Assembly (NCBI GenBank): GCA_014529385.2
Contig: CM043948.1
Span: 75,292,791-75,356,790 of the forward strand
Reading direction: 5' to 3'
Origin: Adiantum capillus-veneris
Taxonomy: Eukaryota > Streptophyta > Polypodiopsida > Polypodiales > Pteridaceae
Length of the DNA: 64,000 nt
Part shown: positions 43,478 through 55,880 of the stretch, piece by piece
Layout of the letters: the number at the start of each line of letters is the position of its first letter
Numbering within the stretch: position 1 is the stretch's first letter
Position numbers and translations under genes: made by a program
Notes under the pieces: generated by a model
The model's database searches: none
Told to the model about the DNA's origin: nothing
Seen by the model: the letters and a program-made list of their open reading frames with translations, nothing else

Positions 43478-45395
43478 AGCAGACTTTACCTACCGCCGAA
43501 GGAAGAAGCTTGTAATAGAGTATTTTCACATTGCTTGTTTACTAGCAAGATTTTGGATTTCTTTACTCCCCAAGCTATCTTTTCAGAATGTTTTGGACAT
43601 GTTTTTGGATCAACTCTATTACTAAATGAAGTGATGTTTGGTTGGAAATACTCTCCACCTATCAAGAATCTTTTTTATTCGAATGAATTCCTGGGTAATG
43701 AGAAAGTTCCTATGTGCTCTTGTCATCTTTTTCCAAAGTTTTGTAAGACTTTTGCTAACTTTGGATCACATGTGTGTACTACTGAGGTTGGAATTATATC
43801 TAATATTCCTATAAGGAACCTCTTGAAAAAAGGCTTGAACCATATTCCCCCTTTTCCACTAAATCCTCAACTGGCCTTAGTGGCTCTACTTGAATGCCTG
43901 GCCGACTTGGCCTTAAAACTCAAACTGGAGGATGAAGCTAAAATTCTACTTACCTCTACACTAAAAAATCTTTTTTGGAAGGCTTATGCCACAAGAATGG
44001 CTTTGCTCTGATACTACCTGGCTTACCCCTAAATTTAAGACTTCCATTTCAGAAGTTAAGGAGAAATGGTTCATTATTGGACTTGATAAAGCCTCTAATA
44101 CTTCTTCCTTTATTTGTAAAAGGTTAGCATTTGAATCCGCATATTTTAGGCTCAACGGTCTTGAATTTTTTAAAATGGACACATCTCCTCTTGATACTGC
44201 GACACTTTTAAATATTGAACTTTCAGGACTAGGTTATTGTCCCAACTCTCTGAAAATTCCAGTTCTCTTCCCAACTTATAAAAATCATAAGCATAAATTT
44301 AGATGGATTTCCGACGCTTCCAATAGTCTTTTTTCCAAAATTACAAATGATATCACTTACTGCTGAAATTTTATTTTGGAAGAAATTGAAGCTATTTGCA
44401 CCATCAAACGCAATGATCTCAAAAGATTCAGAAATATAGATTGCTGCCCTTTTTGGATCATAAAAAATGCAGCTGCGGTTTCTATGAACCTCCCAGAAAA
44501 CATTTTCTCTATCCTTAGGGCAGACATAACACAATGTTATGAGAATATTCCTCTAAGTGGACCTGAAGGTCTGTTTAATACTCTATCTATTCTTATAAAG
44601 TTAGCTTTTTCTCACAGGAAAAAGTTCGGATTTACATGTATCTCAACTAAAATGCATAAGGGCTGGGTGAAAAAATCGAATAAATCCACTTCGTTCGTAT
44701 TTAAAGAGGATGATTTGTATAAATATATCTCTTGGCTCCTTAATAACTGCTGCATCCAAGTAGGTGCTACCTGCTACAAACAAATTTTAGGTATCCCAAT
44801 GGGATTTTCATGCTCTTCGATTATGTGTAATCTTTATCTATGTCACTACGAATACCAATGGATCTTAAAAATGATTAGTAACCCAGATAATATGTTGACA
44901 CTTACACACTTTCAGCACTCCTTCAGGTTTATGGATGACTTATGTAGCTTTAATAATCCAGTGTTCAAGGATACAATTAAAGATATTTATCCGTCTTGTC
45001 TTAACATCAAACCAACGTACTCTGATAGAGTTATATGGCAAGACAAATGGGTCGTTTCCAAGACTCACTTCCTGAATATGGAGTTTACGCTTACCTCCCC
45101 ATTTGTGGGTAATTTTTATACGAGTTTCTTCTCGAAAAGGGAAAATCTCAAACTCTTATCCTCTGAATTTACAAAAAGAAAAAGCAATAGACCTATCAAA
45201 AACTCACTACATACCTGTCTAGGTATGCTCTTTCTTATTGTATATGCCTCATCTGACAGCTTTATAGCATTTGAAGGAATCACTACCCTTATTAACAAAT
45301 TTATTAATAACGGGTTTTCTAAAAAAGGCCTTGTCGCTTGTATTAGTAACTCATTGAAAAAACATAACTGGACCGGTCTTAAGTATGACCTATAG
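43478..45395 (+). pseudogene. Penelope-like retroelement copy 3 (best preserved RT)
   Basis: Plus strand, with one or two frame changes and a TGA near 44364. In order it shows: SKILDFFTPQAIFS; FGWKYSPPIKNLFY; CSCHLFPKFC...GSHVCT; LLKKGLNHIPPFPLNP; the DKASN block (IIGLDKASN); VLFPTYKNHKHKFRWISDASN (RT fingers); CPFWIIKNAAAVSMNLP; ADITQCYENIPL (motif A); GIPMGFSCSSIMCNLYL (motif B); FRFMDDLCSFNN with FMDD at 44928-44939 (motif C); FLNMEF; SFFSKRENL; SNRP; and NGFSKK. The last 339 codons (44376-45395) are uninterrupted and hold all RT catalytic residues. No GIY-YIG endonuclease follows. The N-terminal region of copy 1 is missing, consistent with 5' truncation during target-primed copying. Confidence 0.8.
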
Positions 45396-45435
45396 AGTTT
45401 GATTAATCTTATTAAACCAGAATAAGATGTATCTA

Positions 45436-45476
45436 ATGAGGTAGTAGGCCCTTATTCTATGGGTCTACTACCTCAT
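45436..45476 (+). other. Stem-loop at the 3' end of Penelope-like copy 3
   Basis: ATGAGGTAGTAGGCCC (45436-45451) pairs with 45461-45476 through 16 bp including one G-T wobble, around a 9-nt loop. It lies 40 bases after the RT stop and about 27 bases before a (CA)n tract, echoing copy 1. Confidence 0.82.
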
Positions 45477-45502
45477 AGAATATGGTGCCTAGGAAAGGGC
45501 GG

Positions 45503-45503
<1 letters not shown>

Positions 45504-45561
<58 letters not shown>
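45504..45561. repeat. (CA)n microsatellite at the 3' border of Penelope-like copy 3
   Basis: About 29 uninterrupted CA units directly after GGGCGGG, following the terminal hairpin region. Confidence 0.97.
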
Positions 45562-45563
<2 letters not shown>

Positions 45564-48005
45564 TACACGAGTTGTTTCTCAATATTCACCACTTTATTTA
45601 GTTTGAAAGAAACTTGGTTTTTAACAAAAAAAACCCCTCCTTGCTCTTCACGTTTACATGTCTAGTAGACCATCCATGACATGATCGCACAAACAGCTGT
45701 CACAGTAGAAACAGGTGTTTGGACGTTTTGACAAAGGTAGGATTTGAGTAGATAAGATTACACCATACTCCAAGGTTCGTGGAGTGATATTGAAATACCC
45801 TCTGAGTGGCTGGCCATAGCTGCAATACAAAAAAATCTTTCACGATGGAAGAAACTGTGCTAGCAGATATAATCGTTCTGAAAAACCTCGCTTCATTGAA
45901 TATTCTACATAATAGTATCATGGCCCTATGCCCATTGATTCAGTTACCATCGCCAGACGAATCTTATTCCTAAAATGCTCTCTACCCCAAAGAGTCACCC
46001 TGGTCACTAGGTTCTGATACGTCCACCACTTCGTCTGAGTCACAGATGTGCTTAATTGCAGAAATAAAAGCCATTCATAACGGAGGAGTGTGGCTCGCTT
46101 AGTAGACTCACTTGACTGCTGAAGATGTGTAATAGATATTGCTAAAACCTGATCCCCATTATGAGCCATAACAGATAAATATGTAGAATACACCTGATGA
46201 CAATGTTAGATGTTTGCTTTTAACTCTCAATCATCTACTCTCGACAGTTGCTATGCACTGGTTTGTTAAAAAGATGATCATCTTATATAGACATATTGGT
46301 GACTGAACCCAATGGTTGTGTGTTTAACAAAAAGAAAAGCACTTTACTTTGTATGCCTCGTCCATTTTGCTTTAGCTTCTGTCTCTAAATCTGCCCTAGA
46401 GGACGGATCTTTTACCATAGACTCTGAAGGGATAAGGTGTTATGGATTACTGGCGGTTTGTATCCACCCAAGATCGAGAGCACTAGCTCGTATGAAGACC
46501 GTATATCAGTATTTCGACTATGGGTGAACATACACTTGCTATCTACTGCCAATTGCAATTTAACACATAAAATGGTTTGGTAGTTTGTTGTGGTGTTTTA
46601 TTGTGAAGGTGGGACCGCCTTGTACATAAAGGGGAAAACTTACCTTTTATAACTCTCACCTGTATGAGGTTGCATATTCTTTGCAGTACTCTGTTGTGTA
46701 TATTACGCGCTGGTGTTCTGCCACTTGTAAGGAATACCTTTGCTTGGTTGAGCTGAGACGTTTTGTGAGCCCTCTACTGGCTTCACATTCCCGAATCTTG
46801 TGCTGAGTATGATCTTGGAGTGAATGGTCTTGAAGGCTGGCCTCGATGGGGGAAGCGTGCAGTTTTCATGCCAATCTGAAGAGTGACAAAAGCTCGCCTA
46901 TAAGTAAATCATAAGGTGAGCGCCTATGCTCACTTAGCACTATGGTTTGTGACCTTTGTGTTGCATTCAATTCTGCGTTGCTGTGTGACTTCATCATGCC
47001 AAAAAAAAGTGATAAAGCTACATGGAGGCTTCTGCATCAAATTTACAAGTTTTATTTCTATTGGTTTCTAAATTTTTTTAAAAAGGGGGATATTGTAAAT
47101 TTGATTATGCCTGTTTTCTTAACAAGAAATAATGCTTAAAATTTATGATTGAGATATCAATTAACATTTGTAAAATTAACTGCACTTTCAATTGGATCTG
47201 GTGCTTGAGGAATTGTTTGGACTGGTTACTGGATGGCATTTTGGAAATCATGGCTAGGGCATATTGCTACCGGATGATTGTGACTCGAGCAGTTGACTTT
47301 ACGGCAGCCGAGTGGGATTTAATGTGATGAGAATATTGAAGTTTTTTATATCATTAAATGGTTGTTGATTTGAAGAGTTTAAAACTTGAAAATGTCTGCT
47401 AACATGGCTTTTTGCCGGTGTTGTTGCTTACTAGTTGTAATTTGGAGGCTAAAATGAAACTTTTTAGGAATTGTTGTAACTCACCAACGGTAAGAAACCC
47501 TAAAAATGGTTATTTCAAGGGTGACTTACTCCGTCTCGCTTGGTTCTGTACTTGGAGTTATGAGTATTTACCAGCATGGATATGGATTTTTTACTCTCTC
47601 CAGCTTACTATACACACTGAAGGTAAGTAGTCTTGTTTTAATTTTTTAAAATAAACCTTGTTCTGGAACTGATTTATTTGATATAGGGAATTATGGTATG
47701 TGTTTACCTGTGGACTGTTGGAAGATATGAGCCTCGTAGACTAAAGTTGAAGATTTCCGTTTTATAAATAGTTTGTGGGAACAAATTCCAGGTTCTATAA
47801 ATCAAGGATTTTTGGGATTTGATAAATCTGACTCTGGTGGATTGGGAATGCCAGCTCTCTTGTTGATATATCTGTATGGCTGTATTGTGGTTTGGAAGGC
47901 ATTCTGTCTATTAAGGAAAGGGTAGTTCTGACTGGCTGACGATGCTTATTTTTTGAAGAAGGTAAGTATGGATCTGATACTGCAGGGATTTGAATCGGGA
48001 TGATG

Positions 48006-48042
<37 letters not shown>

Positions 48043-49445
48043 ATGTATTGCTCAAAACTGTGAGCAAAGATTGTCGGATTCCCTGATAAAGTTGTAAAAC
48101 TAAAGGTTCGGTTTAAGATGGGTACATTTACTAACCTCAGGCTAACTTTGTCCTTAGTACTTATACCTAAAGTTGTGAATAGTCTAAAGAGACTCTGACT
48201 GAACTGAAAACGTTGTTCCAAGTTGTTGCCTAATTGGATGATGCTCGGAAAGTTGAAAATGACTTCACATACCCTATTTTGGTGGAAATTGGTTGTGTTT
48301 CTTCTCTCTCGTTTTTTTTTACCATAATACATCACAGGATGGGTAATGTAATGGAGGGTCTGCTTGGGAAATCACTGATTCAGCCTATCAAATGATTTCT
48401 TCTGGCTATGACTGTTTTTTACCTTGAGTAATACAAATAAACATTACAGCATTTGACTCGCTTTGTATATGCTCTCTCTTATATATTTGAACTTTTCTTG
48501 GCCTACTAGTATGCAATATATACTACGAAAAGTTTATAGATGTTCTTGGCTTGATACGTTTACTTCGATTATATTTCGGAAATTTTCTGGACTTGCTCTA
48601 TTGACTGAGCTGTCTAAAATAATATGGTATGATATCTGGTTTTATTACGAACTTGGACAAAAGTTGTTAGTCATTGCATAATGACAGAGGCAGTTTTTGA
48701 TAATATTTAGGAATATAACTTGAAAGGGCTTAGATCTGAAAATTAGTTAATGGGTTATCTCTGGTTTATATATATATATATATATTGAAAAGTTTTTTGG
48801 ATTAAGAACTGGTCCGAAAGTCTGAATTTTTCTAGACTTCTCATTTCGAATGAGGTGCTGTCCGTAACAGAAAACTGGACATTGATGGCATATAGTTTGT
48901 AGTTCTCTCTTGTCTGATTAAGAAAGTAGTTCGTGTTTGGCGTTGATAATCTTCCTATAAAACCTACTAAGGTTTTGCAAATAAAATTAAAAAGTTTTAA
49001 TCCAAAAATTAAACAGCTACACTATGGTGATTTCACTTTCCTTATTGGATTGGCAATAATCCAAGGATCTTTTTCATTAAAAACAAGATACTAGTTAAGA
49101 ACTGTGTTTTTTTAAAAAGTGACATGGATAACAACTGGGAAGCCCAGCATCACCTGCGTACAGTCATGTGCTAACGAATTGTTTTCTTGTGGATATGGGT
49201 GCAGGTGAGGGCTACCTTCTTTGATTAAAGCATTCAGTTCTAAGTTATTGATGACTGTGGATGTTTGCTTAACTTGAGGCTACATTACTCCGAAGTTTGG
49301 GACGACTGCATCCCATGATTTACATTGATATCTTTACTGCCTTGTACAAAATTTATTTTCAACTGCAAATAGATTATTGTACTAATCCATTGTATTGTCC
49401 TAGAATTAGTGGTCTGTGAATTGTAGTGTTCGTTTGCGTATATAT

Positions 49446-49499
<54 letters not shown>

Positions 49500-50807
49500 C
49501 TGCTACACACACACACACACACACACCATACAGTGCTTTAGCGACATCTTCTCGCTGGCTAAATTGACCTGCTTGTTGCCGAGAAAAACTGATTTCGATG
49601 TTTTGCCTAATACACACTCACATTAGTATGTTTCTCTCCCCTTAACACACTCACACACATATACACACTCCTCAAGCTACTTAAAGAGCTACATGCGAGG
49701 GAGTAATTTGCAAACTATTTCACACAACACCACTCCTGATCACCCATGCACTTGCGGCTGAAGAACTCTCTTCTTCGTTATGAGCCCATCGTTATGAGCC
49801 CATCCATCTCTATACTTAATCATTCTCTACAACAAATTGCACACAAAGGCTTAAGCATTCATTAGACTCAGACACAATACGTCTATCGATACCACCATCC
49901 ATAAAAATGACTAAAAGGTGGTGACACCTAGCAAATTTGGTGAAGAATACAGAATCTCAAAGTTGTCTATTGACAAATTCTTCAAAACGACCACTCTCAT
50001 GGCGGGAATACAAGCAGATACTGGAGCCGTGGACTCATGCTCCCCCTCTAAGGTGGATAGTCTCCTTACACTACATAATTTGGGTTTTGTTTTGATTCCT
50101 AAGGAATTGAATATCAATTACACAAATTTTTTTAAAGTAGATATCAGAAAATCTTGGTTTATTAACTTTTCTTGACAAAAGAAAGAATGTTGTCATTGAG
50201 TCACAAGACATTCATCACACTAGCAATTAAGAAATGTCTCTAATACATTTTGCTATGGGACTTAACCATATGTCGACCATATTGTTCACGTACTGTATAA
50301 TTTTTTGCCTATGATGTTAAAAGAAAATTTTGGATCAAATAAGATAATGTTGTACGGAGAAGGCACTAGACACTAAAAACATAACAACATATAAACCTTT
50401 TTATTTGTAGTTACTCAATTATACTTTAATTTTTCCAAAACCAGGAGATCTAGTGTCTATTTTTGTTCTTAAACACAATGCTCAAAAATGTAGCTTGGGA
50501 GGTGGCTATCATAGCCATGAGGGCTTATGTTGTTACCCTAGCTTAATATTGTGCTGGGAAAAAAAATATTCCTCCTCATACCTAGTTGGAACTGGGCTTT
50601 GAGAATCCCGTCTTTCACAAGTGGTTAATCTTAGCTGCCATAGACATACATGGCTCCAGACATAATCTCTTATACTCACTGAACATATTTGAATGCATGG
50701 ATAAGAGGGACATCGGTGACAAACTGTCGGGTCTGTCCCTATACCTGCATTCCATGACTAAACAAAAATGTTGATGCTTTTTTTTTGTTTTCATGATGGT
50801 TGTAGGT
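45562..50807. other. Gene-free region with microsatellites
   Basis: No supported gene. Two minus-strand frames at 45700-46193 abut and could be one frameshifted reading frame of about 165 residues (TSVTQTKWWTYQNLVTRV, MVTESMGIGP), but I recognise no family. (TA)n occurs at 48009-48038, 48768-48785 and 49449-49495, and (CA)n at 49505-49527. The rest is AT-rich, with T/G-rich strand bias between 46500 and 49100. Confidence 0.5.
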
Positions 50808-50824
50808 AAGGATCCCAACTTCTC
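50808..50824. repeat. Left target-site duplication of the LINE
   Basis: AAGGATCCCAACTTCTC, identical to 58757-58773. Confidence 0.95.
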
Positions 50825-50929
50825 AATTCCAATTGTAGTGGAAGCAGAGGAGAGGCCTGGCTATTGTATCTTTGCAAAAAGTAATTAAGAAATAAGTAGC
50901 AAAGCAAAAAAAGGTATCTCAAGCTCACT

Positions 50930-51340
50930 GCTGCTGCCGCTCCTCCCCTCGCACTTGCACCTGTAGCCCCCACTTGCCATCTCTTGCTACTCCCCCTCGT
51001 TTACGTTGCCAGTGTCCCCAGCTGCACACACTGCTCCTCACCATCCCCTTGCGCTACCCCCCCTATCGCCTGCTCACCTCTTCCACCCGCCCTCATCCCC
51101 CGTTGCCCGCTGTGTCACATGCCCCCCTTGTGCTACCCTTCACTGCGCTGCCCTCACTGCCCTTGCTACCACTTCACCCGCTGCCCCCCTTGTGCTACCC
51201 TTCACTGCGCTGCCCTCACTGCCCTTGCTGCCACTTCACCCGCTGCCCCCATTTTGATGCCCTCACTCGCTGCCCTCACCCACAGCCCGCTGCGTGTCCT
51301 GTCCCCCCCCCCCTCGGATCATTTTGTTCTGCCATTCTCT
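50930..51340 (+). promoter_or_regulatory. C-rich 5' untranslated region of the LINE with a 62-bp duplication
   Basis: A GC-rich, C-biased block unlike the surrounding AT-rich DNA. A 62-bp unit (CCCTTGTGCTACCCTTCACT...) is duplicated head to tail at about 51122-51246, with one difference. L1 elements carry internal promoters in this region, so a promoter role is likely but unproven. Long frames in several registers here are composition artefacts. Confidence 0.6.
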
Positions 51341-51485
51341 CCCCGAGGTTTTTCTGTTGATTGGCTCTGGCAGTACTGGGTTTTTTTTTGACAGTGCTTG
51401 TCAGGGTCTTTTTGCAGAGAAATTGCTTTACCCACTCCTTTTTCGCTATAGTAGGACACACAGATCGAGGCTCAAGCTCTGCCAG

Positions 51486-52322
51486 AGAGGGACTCTGATG
51501 AAGTCCCCTCATCGGACCTCACTGAGCCCACCATTCGACTTGCTCTTTCACCGATAGAGCAAGTGAGCCTAGCCGCAGAGGTGGACCGCCTACTACAGGC
51601 GACTTCCGTCATCTGCAAGATTCTCGACACCGGACCTAGCAGAGGAGAGCTCCGTGACCTTCTCTAGGCCTGCCTTCTTGCAAAGGTGGGAAAGATCTTG
51701 GACGTGCAGCTCCTTGGACAAGGCTACTATCAATTCGAGTTTGAAACCTTTGAGATGGCGTCCAAGGTCATCGCCATGAGTCGTTTGACCATCCAAGCAG
51801 TTTGAGCCCACTTTCAATAGTAGAGACATGGTTTCAACCCAGCTTCAGATGTTCGGGTAGAGGAGGCAAACCTCCCCATCTTAGTCTGCTTTCCTGGTTT
51901 GAGGAGAGAGTACCTACCTCTTTTGTCTAGGATCGGCTCAACAATTGGGACTATCTTGGAGACACCTCGCACGGCAGCATCTGTAGCTGCCAAGTCGACC
52001 CAGGGGATAGGGCCATCCTTGGCTGCTAGGAGATCTCTTGGTAGCACCTTTTCCATGAGTCGCTTGGCGAGAGAGGGACATCCTTTCTTGCTACCCCCTC
52101 TTCAGGTACAGACATCTCCTTTTGCAACAGTCCCTCGTGGTCTGTCGAGCTTAGACATTCGGTATTGGTGGGACTTCTTTGCCTACGACTTTACACGGTT
52201 TCTCAGCGACTCCGCATCTGACGTTGAGGCAGCCTGCTTTAGGGTTCATGTTCTGTTCCTTGCAGCGAGGGGGATAGAGGCCTTGGACTCGGTGGACTGG
52301 CTTCTCTTTTCCCCTTTGTGGT
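51486..52322 (+). pseudogene. LINE ORF1 (RNA-binding, DUF4283-like), broken
   Basis: A frame with several stops encodes a helical start (EVDRLLQATSVICKIL), then GQGYYQFEFETFEMASKVI and VEEANLPILVCFPGLRREYL, then PLLSRIGSTIGTILETPRTA. This order resembles the DUF4283/CCHC-type ORF1 proteins of plant L1 elements, which coat element RNA. A zinc knuckle was not seen. A further segment, DFFAYDFTRFL to 52322, ends it. Confidence 0.6.
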
Positions 52323-52723
52323 AGGGACTAGACTAAGTGGACTTTTGACTCAGTGTTGGAGTCGCTACAGACACAGGCCCTAGAGTTCTCTCATCACATG
52401 GGAGACCTAGGGGTTACAATCATGCTTCAGACTCTTTGGCAATTGGCCAAGTTTGCTGTGACACCTCCAAACGCAGCAGGATATAGACACATTGTGGTTC
52501 ATTTTTTTGCTGATACGCAGTGCCCACCTTGCTATGTACACATACATGAGGACTCCTGGATAGAGGAGGTTGCTTTACGCACGGCTCGGGGGGGCTTGGG
52601 CTAGGCACTCTTTGTAGTCACGCTTATCTTGAGGACGCTTGGATGCAGATTACTCCCCATCCAAGAGAGCCTCAAAGATAGCACATTAGCTGCTGCGACA
52701 GTAGCTATTCTGTCTCGCTCCCC

Positions 52724-55700
52724 ATGAGGATTGTCTCATGGAACGTACATGGATTAGGTGGGACCTAGTTTCAACGTCAGAGGAGCCGACTACATCAGGA
52801 GCTTCAATGATGCCTTGTGGGAGGAGAGATTGACATTCTGATGCTACAGGAGCATCATATGTGTGAGAGCCACATTAGACGTTGTGGCCAGCTTTGCATG
52901 GACGATATGATACTTTTTGGTCAGCTGCTTTTGGACTTGGAGGCATCCAGGGCGGGGTATGTATGCATATTGTGGATTCTTTGTAGCAGACCATTGTGGA
53001 CAGAGGGATTATTGTGCCTTGCAGGGCTCAATGGATCACTATGCAGGTTTAGGGTTGTCTTGTGGGCTTCTTGAACATCTATGCACCCAATGTGGCGAGT
53101 GCACGAGTAGAGTTTTGGTCACAAATTGTTGAGTCTGGGTGACTTCAATATGTTGGAGGACCCCTCTCACAGGATTGGTGGTAGCCATGCTACTGTGCAT
53201 GGAGTTGAGCTAGCAGCTTGGGAGAGGTTTTATATGACTTTGAGGGTTTCGGATGTGTGGCAGAATTCTAGCTTTGTGAGACCCCTAGATAGCCTGGCCT
53301 TCTCTCGTTCGGATCGCAAAGTGGTCGGAGTGAATCTATCGCGGATAGATCGCTTCTACACTAGTGACCACTTCTGTGACTTGGGTGGGATAGTTGGCAT
53401 TCTGGCAGGGACCTCCTTTCCAGACCATGCTCTAGTGATCCTTATAGTGACAGATAGGCAGAGGAGGGGGAGAACGATGATATGCATCTTTGAGAGGGTC
53501 TTGCTAGACTCTACGCTTAGAGAGCGGGTGGAGGCTCTTTGGATAGAGAGCTTAGACATGCAGGATTCTCCTACTGATAGAGTGGCCTCAGCACTAGCTC
53601 AGCTTAGTCAATTATTTCTTCAGGAGTTATTGGCTCACCTGGCTGCAACAAGAGAGGAGGAGCAGTGTCTCTAATGGGGTGTTGCTTCCTTGAAGAGGAT
53701 GCAGGAGCAACATCCAAACAGTCCTTGTTTGGAGGAGCAGTTACAGCAGGCTCGCCAGGAGCTTGTTAGCACAGAGGAGAGGCGCCATGAGTTTGATTTC
53801 CATCGACATGCATCTCAGTGGACCCAGGTGGGTGACAGAGTGACATGTGCTTTTTTTGAAACAGTGGGACCTCGGAATTCGCATGCCAAGGTCAATCAGT
53901 TGAGGAGGCCTGATGGGTCAGTTGCTTCAGAGCCAGAGGACATGTGTGCAATTGCTGCTGACTTCTACTTCAATTTATGTTTGCAGAGCCTCTGTGGGAG
54001 CATCACAATGCATGTAGAGAGCAGGTGTGGGAACAGATGCCTTGTCTTGTGACTGAGGAGATGGATCAGAGGCTTGAGATGCCTCTTCAGCTAGAGGAGT
54101 TGCACACAACTCTTAGTGCACTCCCCCATGGTAGTTGTCCAGGTGAGGATGGCTTAACTCCCAATTCTTTCTTGGAGTGCTGGGACTTGCTTGGCCCAAA
54201 TCTCTGTAGTGCTTTTCAGTACATCCCGCACACAGGAGAGATGCTTGATAGCATGAGTGAGGGCCTGATCTACCTCATTCCCAAGGAGGGTGGCTCCTTG
54301 GATGAGATTTGATAGTGGTGCCCCATCACCATCCTCAATTCAGCCTACAAAATTCTTGCCAAGGCTCTGAGTTTGAGGATTCAGCCACTTCTAGAGAGCA
54401 TTATCCATGGGACTCAGACAGGTTTTGTCAAGGAGCGTAGTATCCTTGACAACATCTTTACTTTTTGGGAGGCTTCTGCACTTGCCCGACTCTGTGGTAA
54501 GGATTTGGTGATTCTTCTTCTTGATTTTGAGAAGGCCTACGATGGAGTTGATTGGGACTTTCTGGAGGGCACTTTACGCAGGGTGGGATTCTTAAATGCT
54601 TGGATCAGAGGGGTGCCACCTTTGTACAGACGGGCACACAGTCAGGTACTTATGTCAGGAGGTAGAGGTGATCACTTCATGCTCACACATGTAGTCAGAT
54701 AGGGCTTCCCTCTTGCCCCTTTCCTCTTTCTGCTCTATGCTGAGGTGATGAGCAGATTTTTGGTGTTGCAACGGTTTGGTTTACGTGGCTTAGCACTTCC
54801 TATTTGGGGAGATGAGCTACTGGACGTTGATTTTGCTGACGACTCAGCCTTGTACTTGGATGGCCAGTAGGACAACCTTCACAAGTGTGAGCAGGCTCTT
54901 GAGACCTTCTATTGTGCATTTGCCGCATTGATCAATTGGAGAAAGATTGTGGCTTTCTCGATTGGTAGTGCTTCTATACACGATTGGATGTCAGGTGGAT
55001 TCCCCCAGGGGATGCAGTTCGGTACTTGGGCTGTTAGGCTGGTCTGGACTTGTATCCCGAGCAGCAGATTGCTCCCCTCCTCCTATCTATCAGGAGGAAG
55101 TTGTTACATAGGAGCTCCACATGACTTTCTTTGGCAGGCAAAGTTGTAGGGGCCAGCTAGATGTTGTTGGCTACTATGAGGTACATCACTTATTACTGGA
55201 TCTTATCGAGTTCTTGTATCAGCCAGGTAGAGAGGTTGATCAGGAAATTCCTTTAGTCAGGGTGTGACACTCAGATAGCCCGAGACAAAGTGGCTTGGCA
55301 GGTCATCACTCTTCCTTGTTCTCAGGGAGGGGTTGGGATCATAGACCCAGCACAACAGAGCAGAGCCCTTCTTGGAAAGTTCATTGTCAGAGGACTTCTT
55401 CCAGGTGAGGAGCCTTGGAAAGAGTTCTTGTTGCAGCGGCTTCATGCTAGGGTGCCTTAGGCTGGAGACCCCTAGCAACCTTCGACTAGATGGATCTTCA
55501 GAGAGATGCGCAGAGTTGGCTTGAGTGGGAGGCTGGAGGACCACTTTTCTGTGAGTTTTCTCCGATCTTGGGAGCAATTGCAGTGAGGCCTACAACAGCG
55601 TCAGCCTACTTGCATGGAGGAGCGCCTGAGATAGCCCCTTGTTTGGAACCCCACAATTAGCACTCAGAGAGGCCACTTGGTTGGTAGTCGGACTCATGTT

Positions 55701-55880
55701 TCCTGGGGTCCCATGACAGAGGGTCCAACACACTCTTTAGGTGATTGGTTACAGTTTTCAGGCTTGTTAGAGGAGCTTCACGGCTTTTAGCTTTATAGGG
55801 CATGAGAGGGGTGCAAAGCATGTGTCAGGACATCTCAGAGGTAGTATCAGCCAAGTGGCTCACACCTCTTGAGTCAGCAG
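52724..55880 (+). pseudogene. LINE ORF2, endonuclease and reverse transcriptase (broken)
   Basis: It begins at ATG 52724 with MRIVSWNVHGLGGT, the classic APE start, followed by stops. GGEIDILMLQEHH, GDFNMLEDP, SRIDRFY and FPDHA complete the endonuclease signature up to about 53430. RT shows SCPGEDGLTPNSF, LIYLIPKEGG, GTQTGFVKERSILDNIF, LLDFEKAYDGVDWDFL and the catalytic FADD at 54832-54843 in VDFADDSALYL. Downstream of RT, RDKVAWQVITLP and GGVGIIDPAQQ (about 55283-55360) match the region that follows L1 RTs. At least six stops interrupt it. The frame is cut at 55881 by the solo LTR. Confidence 0.9.

Noticed and set aside
45700-46193. Possible two-piece protein on the minus strand
   Set aside because: Readable and adjacent, but no motif or homologue is recognised and the join needs a frameshift; left as a note only.
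50974-51391. Overlapping Cys/Pro-rich frames of 128-135 codons
   Set aside because: They overlap in several registers within the C-rich LINE 5' region, the signature of composition rather than coding.
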